Shown: positions 7,804 to 15,796, numbered from the stretch's first letter. The stretch: DNA of 64,000 bases from Streptomyces sp. WAC 01529 (GCF_003945545.1 NZ_CP029617.1:1871001-1935000); one strand, 5' to 3'. The notes: generated by a model from the sequence alone, not told the origin. Program-made: numbers and translations.

Positions 7804-8967
7804 ATGTCGATGGCAGGCAACCTGCGGAAAGTCGGGAGTCTGGGCAAGGTCGGAAGCCTGGGAAAGGTCCCGGGTCTGCGGAAGGTCGGAGGCCTCCGCA
7901 GAGTGGCACGCCTCGGCCGCCGCGGCGCACGTGTCGACCTGAGCCACCCGGCCCGCTCCCCGCTGGGCTCGTCGGTGGTGAACTGCGTGACGTACCACAA
8001 GGGGGTGCGCCAGCCGCCCGGCCGCGATCTGGTCGAGTCGGTGGAGCGCGTCCGCAAGGCCAGCGACGGCTTCGTCTGGCTGGGGCTGCACGAGCCGACG
8101 GAGCAGGAGTTCGCGAGCATCGCCGATCTGTTCGACCTGCACCCACTCGCCGTGGAGGACGCGGTGCACGCGCACCAGCGCCCGAAGGTCGAGCGGTACG
8201 ACCAGACGCTCTTCGCCGTCTTCAAGACCGTCTGCTATGTGGAGCACACCGAGCTGACCGCGACCAGCGAGGTGGTGGACACCGGCGAGATCATGGTCTT
8301 CGTCGGCCATGACTTCGTCATCACGGTCCGGCACGGCAGGCACGGCTCACTCGGCCCGCTCCGCGAGGAGCTGGAGGCGACGCCCGATCAGCTGGCGAAG
8401 GGCCCGGCCACCGTCCTGCACGCGATCGCGGACCAGGTCGTGGACGACTACCTCGCGGCGACGGACGCGGTGCAGTCGGACATAGACCAGGTCGAGACGG
8501 CCGTCTTCGCCCCGGACGGCCAGCGGGTCGACCCCGGCCGCATCTACCAGCTCAAGCGCGAACTGCTGGAGCTGAAGCGCGCGGTGGTGCCGCTCGGCCG
8601 CCCGCTCCAGGTGCTCGCCACCCAGCCGATGCGGGTCATCGCCCCGGAGATACAGGCGTACTTCCGGGACGTCGACGACCACTTGAAGCGGGCCACCGAG
8701 CAGATCGCCGCCTTCGACGAGTTGCTGAACTCCATCCTCCAGGCGCACCTCGCCCAGGTGACCGTCGCGCAGAACGAGGACATGCGGAAGATCACCGCCT
8801 GGGCCGCGGTCATCGCCGTACCGACCATGGTCTGCGGCATGTACGGCATGAACTTCGACCACATGCCCGAACTGCACTGGCGGTTCGGTTACCCACTGAT
8901 CATGAGCCTGGTCGTGACGGTCTGTTTCACGCTGTATCGCGGGTTCCGCAGGAGCGGCTGGCTGTGA
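7804..8967 (+). CDS. corA: CorA-family Mg2+/Co2+ channel
   Basis: A 387-residue divalent-cation channel. The long helical cytoplasmic domain is followed by two C-terminal membrane helices; the first ends in the signature YGMNF (within VCGMYGMNFDHMPEL). The ATG at 7804 is supported by AGGAG about 8 nt upstream. Residues 7-42 form an unusual basic region of six tandem hexapeptides (LRKVGS, LGKVGS, LGKVPG, LRKVGG, LRRVAR, LGRRGA) encoded by 18-bp units at 7822-7929. This is not part of the CorA fold and precedes the normal N-terminus near ARVDLSHP. Confidence 0.93.
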   Translation: MSMAGNLRKVGSLGKVGSLGKVPGLRKVGGLRRVARLGRRGARVDLSHPARSPLGSSVVNCVTYHKGVRQPPGRDLVESVERVRKASDGFVWLGLHEPTEQEFASIADLFDLHPLAVEDAVHAHQRPKVERYDQTLFAVFKTVCYVEHTELTATSEVVDTGEIMVFVGHDFVITVRHGRHGSLGPLREELEATPDQLAKGPATVLHAIADQVVDDYLAATDAVQSDIDQVETAVFAPDGQRVDPGRIYQLKRELLELKRAVVPLGRPLQVLATQPMRVIAPEIQAYFRDVDDHLKRATEQIAAFDELLNSILQAHLAQVTVAQNEDMRKITAWAAVIAVPTMVCGMYGMNFDHMPELHWRFGYPLIMSLVVTVCFTLYRGFRRSGWL

Positions 8968-8992
8968 CCGCCACGGCGGGCGGAGGGGCGCC

Positions 8993-9412
8993 CTAGTTCT
9001 TGGCGTAGACGCTCTCGACCCAGCCCGCGAGCTGGTCGTCGTCGAGGTGCGTGGCCAGATCGGCCTCGCTGATCATGCCGACGAGCCGCTTGTTCTCGAT
9101 CACCGGCAGGCGGCGGATCTGGTGGCCCTGCATCTCCCGCAGGACCTCGTCGACGTCGGCGCCCGAGTCGATCCAGCGCGGCGTGCCCTTGGCCATGTCA
9201 CCCGCGGTGACCTTGGACGGATCGTGCCCCATCGCCACGCAGTCGACCACGATGTCGCGGTCGGTGAGGATGCCGCAGAGCCGTTCGCTCTCGTCGCCGA
9301 TGGGCAGGGCGCCCACGTCGAGCTGGCGCATCAGCTGGGCGGCGCGGTCCAGGGTCTCGTGCTTGGGGATCCACTGGGCACCCCGGTGCATGATGTCTCC
9401 GGCGGTGGTCAT
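8993..9412 (-). CDS. Two-CBS-domain protein, Hrp1-like
   Basis: A 139-residue protein made of two CBS domains (about 8-60 and 72-125), with LTDRDIV and ISEADLA at the matching ends. It closely resembles Mycobacterium tuberculosis Hrp1 (hypoxic response protein 1) along its length: MTTAxDIM start, IGALPI-like and TDRDIV motifs, and a GxDPxxxTAG linker. The cysteines of Hrp1 near residues 14 and 39 are not conserved here. CBS pairs usually bind adenine nucleotides. The ATG at 9412 has GGGAGG 6 nt upstream. The neighbouring flavoprotein gene is on the same strand. Confidence 0.88.
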   Translation of the reverse strand: MTTAGDIMHRGAQWIPKHETLDRAAQLMRQLDVGALPIGDESERLCGILTDRDIVVDCVAMGHDPSKVTAGDMAKGTPRWIDSGADVDEVLREMQGHQIRRLPVIENKRLVGMISEADLATHLDDDQLAGWVESVYAKN

Positions 9413-9525
9413 CGGTACCTCCCGTTGCCGGGCAGTGTCCGGAGCGGCGCGAGCGCGCCGCTGGTCCCGGCGCCCCTCATTCTCGCGGCGCTCCCGGTGC
9501 CACGCATCCGGAGCGGGCGGCCACC

Positions 9526-9942
9526 TCAGGGCGCGAAGGTGATGATCTTGTGCGGGGTCACGCGGACGATGAGCCGGACCTCGTCGTCCTTCTCCGCCGG
9601 GGGGTCGATGCCGAGGTACTTGTGCGAGAGCTCGTGCGGGAGCCGCTTGCCCTCGTCCGGCAGGATCTCCGCGACACCCCGGATCTCGGCCGAGGAGTAG
9701 GGATTGGCGAGGTCGTAGACCGAGATGCTGATGCGCGGGTCGCGTTCGAGGTTGCGGACCTTCTGGCGGCCCGCGGTGACGGAGAACAGGACGGCGTCGC
9801 CGTCGCGTTTGATCCACACCACCGAGTTCTGCGGGGCGCCGCTCGGGCCCAGGGTGGCGACGCTGGCGAAGTTCTTGCCGTCGAGGAGGGTACGGACGGA
9901 TTCGCCGATGGCGACAGGGTTCGTGCTCGTGTTCGAGGTCAT
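9526..9942 (-). CDS. PPOX-class (F420/FMN) flavoprotein
   Basis: A 138-residue split-barrel protein of the pyridoxamine-5'-phosphate-oxidase-like superfamily. Diagnostic segments are FASVATLGPSGAPQNSVVW near the N-terminus, RNLERDPRISISVYDLANPY in the middle and a C-terminal RLIVRVTPHKIITF strand. The actinobacterial members of this size use F420 or FMN to reduce small molecules; which cofactor is used here cannot be read from sequence. The start has no ribosome binding site: TAGGCT ends 6 nt before the ATG, so the mRNA is probably leaderless, and a perfect palindrome overlaps that promoter. Confidence 0.85.
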   Translation of the reverse strand: MTSNTSTNPVAIGESVRTLLDGKNFASVATLGPSGAPQNSVVWIKRDGDAVLFSVTAGRQKVRNLERDPRISISVYDLANPYSSAEIRGVAEILPDEGKRLPHELSHKYLGIDPPAEKDDEVRLIVRVTPHKIITFAP

Positions 9943-9950
9943 GGCCGCAG

Positions 9951-9980
9951 CCTATCTATATGCACGTGCATATAGATAGG
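9951..9980 (-). promoter_or_regulatory. Perfect 30-bp palindrome over the flavoprotein promoter
   Basis: The 15-nt arm CCTATCTATATGCAC is followed directly by its exact reverse complement, a perfect 30-bp inverted repeat that is AT-rich in a very GC-rich chromosome. On the minus strand a TAGGCT -10 hexamer spans 9954-9949, followed by 6 nt and the ATG at 9942, so the palindrome covers the core promoter from -10 upstream. This is the layout of a tightly repressed promoter. No regulator gene is adjacent. Confidence 0.8.
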
Positions 9981-10035
9981 CTTTCGAGGAACTTCCCCGC
10001 ACCGGCCGGAACCCTCGGCTCGGCCCGCCTCGCGC

Positions 10036-10668
10036 TCAGCCGCTCCACGCCGGATGGCGCGGGTCGTCCGCCCGCACCACCACGTCGGCCGTGGCGGCGG
10101 GGTCCGTCTCCGTCTCGTACCGCTCGAAGGCCGGCAGCGTCCACCGCTCCCCCTCCGGCGTACGCCGGAGCAAGGCACCCGGTGAGAGGCGCACGTGGAC
10201 CGTGAGGTCGAACGGGAACCAGTGACCGAGCAGCAGCGGCCCGTGCAGCAACAGCACCCCTCCGGGCGGGAGCGGGACGTAGGGGCTGCGAGTCGCCCGG
10301 TCGGCGGCCGGGTCCCAGAGGTCGGGCAGGACACGGCCCGTGCCGCCCGGGTCCAGCGGGCCGAAGACCTCGCGCCAGAGCGCGCCGGTGTCGAACCACC
10401 CGCTGTAGTACGCCTCCACGTCCTGGTGCCCGTACTCCAGCCGCAGCGAGGCGGGCCGCAGGAACCCTTCCGCGGCGACGACGAGCGGGGTGCGCCCGCG
10501 CAGGCGCAGCGCGTCAGCGATCCGCCGCGCCAGTTCGCCGGTGCCGCTCGCGGGCGCCCCGTCCACGGCGACGCGGGGCCACGGGCCTCCGTCGGCCGCC
10601 TTCAGGTCGAGCAGCCGCTCGGCGAGGGTGTCGGCCAGGCGTTCCCAGGTGATCGGTTCGAGTCGCAC
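10036..10668 (-). CDS. Uridine-kinase-like P-loop protein with degenerate Walker A
   Basis: A 210-residue protein with the shape of a nucleoside kinase: a glycine-rich loop after the first strand (VAVDGAPASGTGEL, residues 34-46), an EGFLRP substrate loop, and a GGVLLLHGPLLL strand. The expected GxxxxGK[ST] is instead GAPASGTG (37-44), with no lysine, so ATP-dependent phosphorylation is questionable. Streptomyces homologues annotated as uridine kinase, recalled from memory, share this kind of loop. The GTG at 10668 begins MRLEPITWERLAD. The product ends 55 bp before the palindrome of the flavoprotein gene. Confidence 0.7.
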   Translation of the reverse strand: MRLEPITWERLADTLAERLLDLKAADGGPWPRVAVDGAPASGTGELARRIADALRLRGRTPLVVAAEGFLRPASLRLEYGHQDVEAYYSGWFDTGALWREVFGPLDPGGTGRVLPDLWDPAADRATRSPYVPLPPGGVLLLHGPLLLGHWFPFDLTVHVRLSPGALLRRTPEGERWTLPAFERYETETDPAATADVVVRADDPRHPAWSG

Positions 10669-10858
10669 AGGCCCATGATGCCGCCAGGGTTCCACGGAAC
10701 GCGCCCGGCCCAACGGCACACCCCCGCCACACACATCCGCACACCCACCCGCCCCACCGCAATTGACTTGTGGCGATACCGTCCGCCGTGCAGGATCACT
10801 CGCGTCCCGCCCAGCTCAGTTGTCACCGCCAACCGCCCCACTCACCGCGGGAGTTGCC

Positions 10859-11338
10859 ATGATCGACGGACCGTACTTCGTCCTCACCCTGCTCGGGGCG
10901 CTCGCCTGCGGGCTCACCGCCGGGGCCTTCGCCGCGTTCTCCACCTTCGTCATGCGGGGCCTGGCCGCGCTGCCCCCGGCCCAGGGCATCGCCGCGATGA
11001 ACTCGGTCAACGTCACCGCGGTCGGCCCGGCGTTCATGGCGGTGTTCCTGGGAGCGACAGGGCTCTGCGCGGTGCTCGCCGTCGTGACCTTCGTGCTCTG
11101 GCCCGACGAGGGCACCACCGAACTGCTGCTCGGCTGCGCGCTGCACCTCGTCGGCTCGTTCGGGGTGACCGTCGCCGCGAACGTCCCGCGCAACAACGCC
11201 CTCGCCGAGGTCGACCCGGAGAGTGCGGAGGGTGCCGCGTACTGGCGTACGTACGTACGGGAATGGACCGCCTGGAACCACGTCCGCGGGGCGGCATCGC
11301 TCGCCGCGTCCGCGTGCTTCATCATCGCCCTGACCTGA
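10859..11338 (+). CDS. DUF1772 membrane protein
   Basis: A 159-residue membrane protein with four hydrophobic helices. The segment NVPRNNAL (about 119-126) and the following W...YxxxWxxWNHVR are the hallmark of the DUF1772 / anthrone-oxygenase-like family, and the first helix contains GAFAAFSTFVMRGL. In polyketide clusters relatives oxidise anthrones, but this copy is isolated, so no substrate can be given. The ATG at 10859 follows GGGAG at short spacing. It is followed on the same strand by gltD. Confidence 0.8.
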   Translation: MIDGPYFVLTLLGALACGLTAGAFAAFSTFVMRGLAALPPAQGIAAMNSVNVTAVGPAFMAVFLGATGLCAVLAVVTFVLWPDEGTTELLLGCALHLVGSFGVTVAANVPRNNALAEVDPESAEGAAYWRTYVREWTAWNHVRGAASLAASACFIIALT

Positions 11339-11433
11339 GCCGGAGGGCTGCCCGCGGGGCCTGGCGCCCCGTCCGCGCGCCGCGGTCGGCGGACGGACGT
11401 ATGGTGACAAAAACCCTGCGCGAGGGAGAGGCC

Positions 11434-12924
11434 ATGGCCGACCCCAAGGGCTTCCTCACCACCGCACGCCAGGAATGGCCGCGCCGCCCGGTCGGGGAGC
11501 GGGTGAAGGACTGGGACGAGGTGTACGTCCCCGGAGCCCTGCTGCCCCTGATCGAGCGGCAGGCGGACCGCTGCATGGACTGCGGCGTCCCCTTCTGCCA
11601 CCAGGCGTGCCCGCTCGGCAATCTCGTCCCCGACTGGAACGACCTGGTCTCGCGTGCCGACTGGCACGCGGCGGCGGAACGGCTGCACGCCACCAACAAC
11701 TTCCCCGAGTTCACGGGCCGCCTCTGCCCCGCCCCCTGCGAGGCGGGCTGCGTCCTGGCGATCAACCAGCCCGCGGTGACGATCAAGAACGTCGAGGTGG
11801 CCATCGCCGACCGCCTCTGGGCCGACGGCCTCGCCCCGCCGCGGGCGCCCGCCCGGCACTCCGGGCGGACGGTGGCCGTCGTCGGCTCGGGCCCGGCCGG
11901 GCTCGCGGCGGCACAGCAGCTGACGCGCGCCGGACACACCGTCGCGGTGTACGAGCGCGACGACCGGGCGGGCGGCCTGCTCCGCTACGGCATCCCCGCG
12001 TTCAAGCTGGAGAAGCGCCACCTGGAGCGCAGGCTCGGGCAGCTGACCGCCGAGGGCGTGCGGTTCCGTACGTCGACGGAGGTCGGGCGCGATGTGGGCG
12101 CGGCGGAGCTGCGGTCCCGACACGACGCGGTGGTACTGGCCGTCGGCGCGACCGCCTGGCGCGGACTCGACGTGCCGGGGCGGGAGTTGAGGGGCGTGGA
12201 GCAGGCCATGGCGTATCTGCCGCTGGCCAATCGCGTGTGCGAGGGCGACCTGGAGGCCTCGCCGCTCTCCGCCGTGGGAAAGCACGTCGTGATCGTCGGC
12301 GGGGGTGACACGGGGGCCGACTGCCTGGGGACGGCGGTGCGCGAAGGGGCCGCGTCCGTGACGCAGTTGGACATCTACGCCCGACCCGGTGAGGCCCGCG
12401 ACGAGCTGACGGAGCCCTGGCCGACGTATCCGCGGCTCTACCGGCTCTCCGCCGCGCACGAGGAGGCGGGAGAGTTGCGCACCGCGCCTCTCGCGGACGC
12501 CGACGCGCGGCTCTTCGCGGCGTCCACGCTCCGCTTCGGCGGCGACGCGGCGGGCCGGGTCCGGGCGGTGCACCTCACCGAGGTCGACGCGGAGCGCCGC
12601 CCGCTGCCGGGTACGGAACGCGAGCTTCCGGCCGATCTGGTGCTGCTCGCCCTCGGCTTCTCCGGGCCCGAGCGCGCGCCGGGCGGGCTGCTCGACCAGC
12701 TCGGCGTGGACCTCGACGCGCGGGGCGCGCTCGCCCGCGACGCGCGCTTCGCGACGAACGTCCCCGGTGTCTTCGCGGCCGGGGACGCCGGACGCGGGCA
12801 GTCACTGGTGGTCTGGGCGATCGCGGAGGGCCGCGCGGTCGCCGCCGCGGTGGACCACTGGCTGACGGGCGCGACGGCTCTTCCGGCCCCGATCACCCCG
12901 TACGACCGCCCGCTGACGGCGTGA
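11434..12924 (+). CDS. gltD: Glutamate synthase small subunit-like oxidoreductase
   Basis: A 496-residue FAD/NADPH flavoprotein with the GltD fold: an N-terminal iron-sulfur domain with C47-x2-C50-x4-C55-x3-C59 and a second Cys set around 98-106, a FAD-binding GSGPAG at 151-156, an NADPH-binding GGGDTG near 289-294, and a C-terminal GVFAAGDAGRGQSLVVWAI FAD motif. In glutamate synthase it passes electrons from NADPH to GltB. No gltB is in this window, so this copy may be a second GltD or an electron donor for another enzyme. The ATG at 11434 has GGGAGAGG upstream. Confidence 0.92.
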   Translation: MADPKGFLTTARQEWPRRPVGERVKDWDEVYVPGALLPLIERQADRCMDCGVPFCHQACPLGNLVPDWNDLVSRADWHAAAERLHATNNFPEFTGRLCPAPCEAGCVLAINQPAVTIKNVEVAIADRLWADGLAPPRAPARHSGRTVAVVGSGPAGLAAAQQLTRAGHTVAVYERDDRAGGLLRYGIPAFKLEKRHLERRLGQLTAEGVRFRTSTEVGRDVGAAELRSRHDAVVLAVGATAWRGLDVPGRELRGVEQAMAYLPLANRVCEGDLEASPLSAVGKHVVIVGGGDTGADCLGTAVREGAASVTQLDIYARPGEARDELTEPWPTYPRLYRLSAAHEEAGELRTAPLADADARLFAASTLRFGGDAAGRVRAVHLTEVDAERRPLPGTERELPADLVLLALGFSGPERAPGGLLDQLGVDLDARGALARDARFATNVPGVFAAGDAGRGQSLVVWAIAEGRAVAAAVDHWLTGATALPAPITPYDRPLTA

Positions 12925-12932
12925 GCGGACGC

Positions 12933-12958
12933 CGCACGCCGAGCGCCCTCGGCGTGCG
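12933..12958. terminator. Strong hairpin after gltD
   Basis: CGCACGCCGAG, a 4-nt loop (CGCC), and the exact complement CTCGGCGTGCG form an 11-bp stem 8 nt after the gltD stop, in the gap between convergent genes. A 21-bp-period duplication (units at 12966 and 12987, sharing 15 bases) follows, the second overlapping the stop codon of the next gene. Confidence 0.8.
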
Positions 12959-12998
12959 CGCCCCAGCGCCCCGTACCTCAGCGCCCGCGCCCCGTACC

Positions 12999-13796
12999 TC
13001 AGCGCTTGCGCCCCACCGCCCCGTACCCCGGCGTGGGCCCCTCCCCCATGTCCGGCATCCGTGCGCCCAGTTCCGGCTTCCAGTGGTCGATGACCGCCAC
13101 TCCGGGGTCCACCATCTCGTACCCCTCGAAGAAGCGTTCCACCTCGGCGCGCGTACGCAGCGCCAGGGTCATGCCGCGCGCCTCGTACAGCTCCGCGGCC
13201 TGCTTCGCCGTCTCTGGGGTGAACTCCCCCGTGCCGTGCGACAGCATCAGGTGGCTGCCGGACGGCAGCGCCCGCATCAACCGGTCCACCAGGTCGTACG
13301 CGCCGTCCTCGTCCGCGATGAAGTGCAGCAGCGCGACGAGCGACAGGGCGATCGGCCGGTCGAAGTCCAGGACCCGCGCGGCCTCTTCGAGGATCCTCTC
13401 CGGTTCGCGGAAGTCCGCCTGGATGTACTCGGTGGCGCCCTGCGGCGTCGAGCGGAGCAGCGCCTCGGCGTGGGCGAGGACGATGGGGTCGTTGTCGCAG
13501 TAGACGACGCGCGCGTCAGGGGCGATCCCCTGGGCGATCTGGTGGAGGTTCGGCTCGGTCGGGATGCCCGTGCCGATGTCGAGGAACTGCCGTACGCCCT
13601 CGTGCGTGAGCCAGCGCGTGGCGCGCTGCATGAACGCGCGGTTGGCCCGCGCCGTCGTCAGGACCCGCCCGTCCATGGCGACGAGCTGGCGGCCCATCTC
13701 CTCGTCCACCGGGTAGTTGTCCTTGCCGCCGAGGAACCAGTCGTACATCCGTGCGGGGTGCGGCTTGCTCGTGTCGATGTACGACGGGTCGGTCAT
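12999..13796 (-). CDS. SAM-dependent methyltransferase (Methyltransf_19 / DUF574)
   Basis: A 265-residue member of the actinobacteria-specific DUF574 family. Features are the N-terminal PSYIDTSKPHPARMYDWFLGGKDNYPVD block, motif I FLDIGTGIPTEPNLHQIA and the VVYCDNDPIVLAHAEALL strand. These are SAM-binding folds of unknown substrate that are greatly expanded in Streptomyces and often sit beside Xre/DUF397 regulatory genes, as here. It is 37 bp downstream of the DUF397 gene on the same strand and may be co-transcribed with it. Confidence 0.88.
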   Translation of the reverse strand: MTDPSYIDTSKPHPARMYDWFLGGKDNYPVDEEMGRQLVAMDGRVLTTARANRAFMQRATRWLTHEGVRQFLDIGTGIPTEPNLHQIAQGIAPDARVVYCDNDPIVLAHAEALLRSTPQGATEYIQADFREPERILEEAARVLDFDRPIALSLVALLHFIADEDGAYDLVDRLMRALPSGSHLMLSHGTGEFTPETAKQAAELYEARGMTLALRTRAEVERFFEGYEMVDPGVAVIDHWKPELGARMPDMGEGPTPGYGAVGRKR

Positions 13797-13833
13797 GGCA
13801 GCTCCATGGATAAGCGGCGGTCGGCGAGGGCGG

Positions 13834-14154
13834 TCACGACAGCAGGAAGTCCGCTTCGCCCGCCTTCGCGCCCTGGATGAACGCGTTGATCTCCCCGTGC
13901 GTGTAGATGAGCGCGGGGCCGTCGGGGTCGGCGGACTGGCGCACCGCGACCCTGCCGTCGGCCAGCTTCATGGCCTCCAGGCAGTTGCCGCCGTTGCCGC
14001 CGCTCCACGGCTTGTGCCAGCCGTCGGTGCCGAGGTCCCGGGCGGGCATGCCGTTGTAGATGCGGGACTCCCCGCGTGACTCGGCGCGCGAGTCGTCGCG
14101 GGCCCCGGGTGAACGCGGACCGGCGGGGCGCGTTCCGGCTCGATGTCGGTCCAT
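13834..14154 (-). CDS. DUF397 small regulatory protein
   Basis: A small protein of 106 residues if it starts at the ATG at 14154, one base after the stop of the Xre gene; an internal ATG at 14049 would give 71 residues holding just the conserved part. The C-terminal half is a classic DUF397 domain: WHKPWSGGNGGNCLEA, VAVRQSADPDGPALIYT and a final F(I/L) helix. In WhiJ-type loci this small protein acts as partner or modulator of the adjacent Xre repressor. The N-terminal 40 residues are Arg/Ser-rich and probably disordered. Confidence 0.85.
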   Translation of the reverse strand: MDRHRAGTRPAGPRSPGARDDSRAESRGESRIYNGMPARDLGTDGWHKPWSGGNGGNCLEAMKLADGRVAVRQSADPDGPALIYTHGEINAFIQGAKAGEADFLLS

Positions 14155-14155
14155 G

Positions 14156-15016
14156 TCACAGCTCCTTGCGGACATCGCGGAGGATGTCCTTCGTGCGTTG
14201 TGCCGTGGCGGCCTGCGCCGCCATGCGGTCCATGACCTCCAGGTGGGTGGCCACCTCTTTGCGCGCGTCCAGGTAGACGGCGCCGGTCAGGTACTCGCTG
14301 TAGACCATGTCGGGCAGCTCCGCCATGGCGAAGCGGAAGAGCACGAACGGTCCGTACGTCCCGGGGTGCGGGCCCGCCGCGAACGGCGCGACCTGGAGCG
14401 TGACATGGGGCATCTCGGTGGCTTCGAGCAGCCGGTCGAGCTGCTCGCGCATCACCTCGGGGCCGCCGACGGGTCTGCGCAGCGCGGTCTCGTCCATCAC
14501 CACCCACAGCCGGGGCGCGTCCTCGCGGGTGAGCAGCGTCTGGCGCTCCATGCGCAGCGCCACGTACCGCTCGATGTCCGCGGGGCGGGTCTGGCCGATG
14601 GCGCCGGAGCGCATCACCCCGCGCGCGTACTCCTCGGTCTGGAGCAGGCCGGGCACGAAGTGCGGTTCGTAGGACCTGATGAGGCTGGCCGCGCCCTCCA
14701 GGCTGACGTACATGCTGAACCAGCCCGGCAGGATGTCGTGGAACCGCTGCCACCAGCCCGGCTTGTTCGCCTCCTCGGCGAGGGTCACGAAGGCGTCGGC
14801 CTCGTCGTCGGCGACGCCGTACGCCTTGAGGAGCAGCTGGAGGTACGGGATCTTCAGCGCGACCTCGGCCGTCTCCATGCGGCGGACGGTGGCGGGGGCG
14901 ACGCGCAGGATCTTCGCCGCCTCCTCGCGCTTGAGGCCGGCGCTCTCGCGCAGATCCTGAAGGCGACGACCGAGAACGACCTGGCCGACGGTCGGCGCGG
15001 ACCGCGGTTCGCTCAC
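14156..15016 (-). CDS. Xre-family regulator with DUF5753 (WhiJ-like)
   Basis: A 286-residue protein with an N-terminal helix-turn-helix (about 10-70, including GLKREEAAKILRVAPATVRRMET) and a C-terminal DUF5753 sensor-like domain (EPHFVPGLLQTEEYARGVM, a VVMDETALRRPVG block, and the FAAGPHPGTYGPFVLFRF strand). This is the WhiJ/Scr1-type architecture typical of Streptomyces developmental and antibiotic regulators. The GTG at 15016 is preferred over an upstream start because GGAGGTAGGAG precedes it. It lies 1 nt upstream of the DUF397 gene and is divergent from the ATP-binding protein gene. Confidence 0.9.
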   Translation of the reverse strand: MSEPRSAPTVGQVVLGRRLQDLRESAGLKREEAAKILRVAPATVRRMETAEVALKIPYLQLLLKAYGVADDEADAFVTLAEEANKPGWWQRFHDILPGWFSMYVSLEGAASLIRSYEPHFVPGLLQTEEYARGVMRSGAIGQTRPADIERYVALRMERQTLLTREDAPRLWVVMDETALRRPVGGPEVMREQLDRLLEATEMPHVTLQVAPFAAGPHPGTYGPFVLFRFAMAELPDMVYSEYLTGAVYLDARKEVATHLEVMDRMAAQAATAQRTKDILRDVRKEL

Positions 15017-15072
15017 GTCTCCTACCTCCACCTGGCTGCGCGTTGCCGCAACTCGCACCGGACGCGTTGGGG

Positions 15073-15098
15073 ACTCATACGACTCATACGGAACTCAT
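15073..15098. promoter_or_regulatory. Short direct repeats in the Xre / ATPase divergent promoter
   Basis: Two exact 9-bp copies of ACTCATACG (15073-15081, 15082-15090) are followed by a variant (GAACTCATGG). They sit 57 bp upstream of the Xre start within the 191-bp divergent region and could be a binding site for the Xre protein. No symmetric operator was seen. Confidence 0.3.
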
Positions 15099-15207
15099 GG
15101 CGCGACGCGAGCTGTTGCGAGCAGTGTGCCATGAGCTGTCTCGAAGGAATACGCCACTGTGCACATTTCAGAGTGGGTCTTGCCAAGGTGTTCGGGGCGG
15201 GGCGATA

Positions 15208-15717
15208 GTGGAGAGCGTGACTCCGCCCGCGCCGTTAGGAACCGAAGCCGCCGAAGGCCGTCTTGGTGATCCCGCCGAGGAACGTCCTGTGAGCGTTGCC
15301 GAGGTCTGCGTCAGTTTCGCCCTCGCCCCGCGACCGGGCTCCGTAGCGCAAGCCAGACGGCTGATGCGTGTGCGGCTCGGCGAGTGGGCGGTGCGGGACG
15401 ACGACGCCTGCGACGCGGCGGCCCTCATACTCTCCGAACTGGTCACGAATGCCGTGGTGCACACCGCGAGCCAACGGATCATCTGCGAGCTCTGCGCGGA
15501 TCCGGAGAAACTGCGAATAGCCGTGCGTGACGAAGGCTGCGGCTCAGGGGTACCGCGCCCGGTGCACAGGGGAGCCGACGAGGAGCACGGGAGGGGATTG
15601 CTTCTCGTCGACGCGGTGAGCAGTGCGTGGGGCGTCCACGACGCGGGGCCCGGTATCGGGCGGACGGTGTGGGCGGAGTTGCGGCGGACGGCGGCGGGAG
15701 CGCCGGGGTTCGCGTAG
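15208..15717 (+). CDS. ATP-binding (HATPase_c_2) anti-sigma-like protein
   Basis: A 169-residue GHKL ATPase domain protein of the RsbW/SpoIIAB-like group abundant in Streptomyces. The N box is ILSELVTNAVVH, the G1 box is VRDEGCGSG and the G2 region is GRGLLLVDA. No sensor or antagonist partner domain is attached. Together with the divergent Xre-DUF397 pair it completes the three-gene cassette known from whiJ- and abaA-like loci. Two in-frame GTG codons (15208 and 15217) are possible starts; the first follows a GGGGCGGGG stretch. Confidence 0.85.
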   Translation: MESVTPPAPLGTEAAEGRLGDPAEERPVSVAEVCVSFALAPRPGSVAQARRLMRVRLGEWAVRDDDACDAAALILSELVTNAVVHTASQRIICELCADPEKLRIAVRDEGCGSGVPRPVHRGADEEHGRGLLLVDAVSSAWGVHDAGPGIGRTVWAELRRTAAGAPGFA

Positions 15718-15720
15718 ACC

Positions 15721-15796
15721 GGAGTACCTGAGTACCGAACACCGAAGTACCGAGTACGGATTGCCGAGTACGGAGTACCGAGTACCGAAGTACCGC
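15721..15796. repeat. GAGTACCG short tandem repeat
   Basis: About nine imperfect copies of an 8- to 9-nt GAGTACCG/GAGTACGG unit lie between the ATPase gene and the next ORF. Each contains the self-complementary GTAC, so both strands look alike. No reading frame across it resembles a gene. Confidence 0.7.

Noticed and set aside
10645..10680. GGTTCGAGTC resembling a tRNA T-loop
   Set aside because: It lies at the start of the uridine-kinase-like gene, and no acceptor stem, anticodon arm or matching D-arm could be found around it.
10195..11433. Extending the gltD frame upstream to about 10195
   Set aside because: The extra 400 codons cross the uridine-kinase-like and DUF1772 genes and have no protein-like composition. 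GGGAGAGG and conserved GltD sequence support the ATG at 11434.
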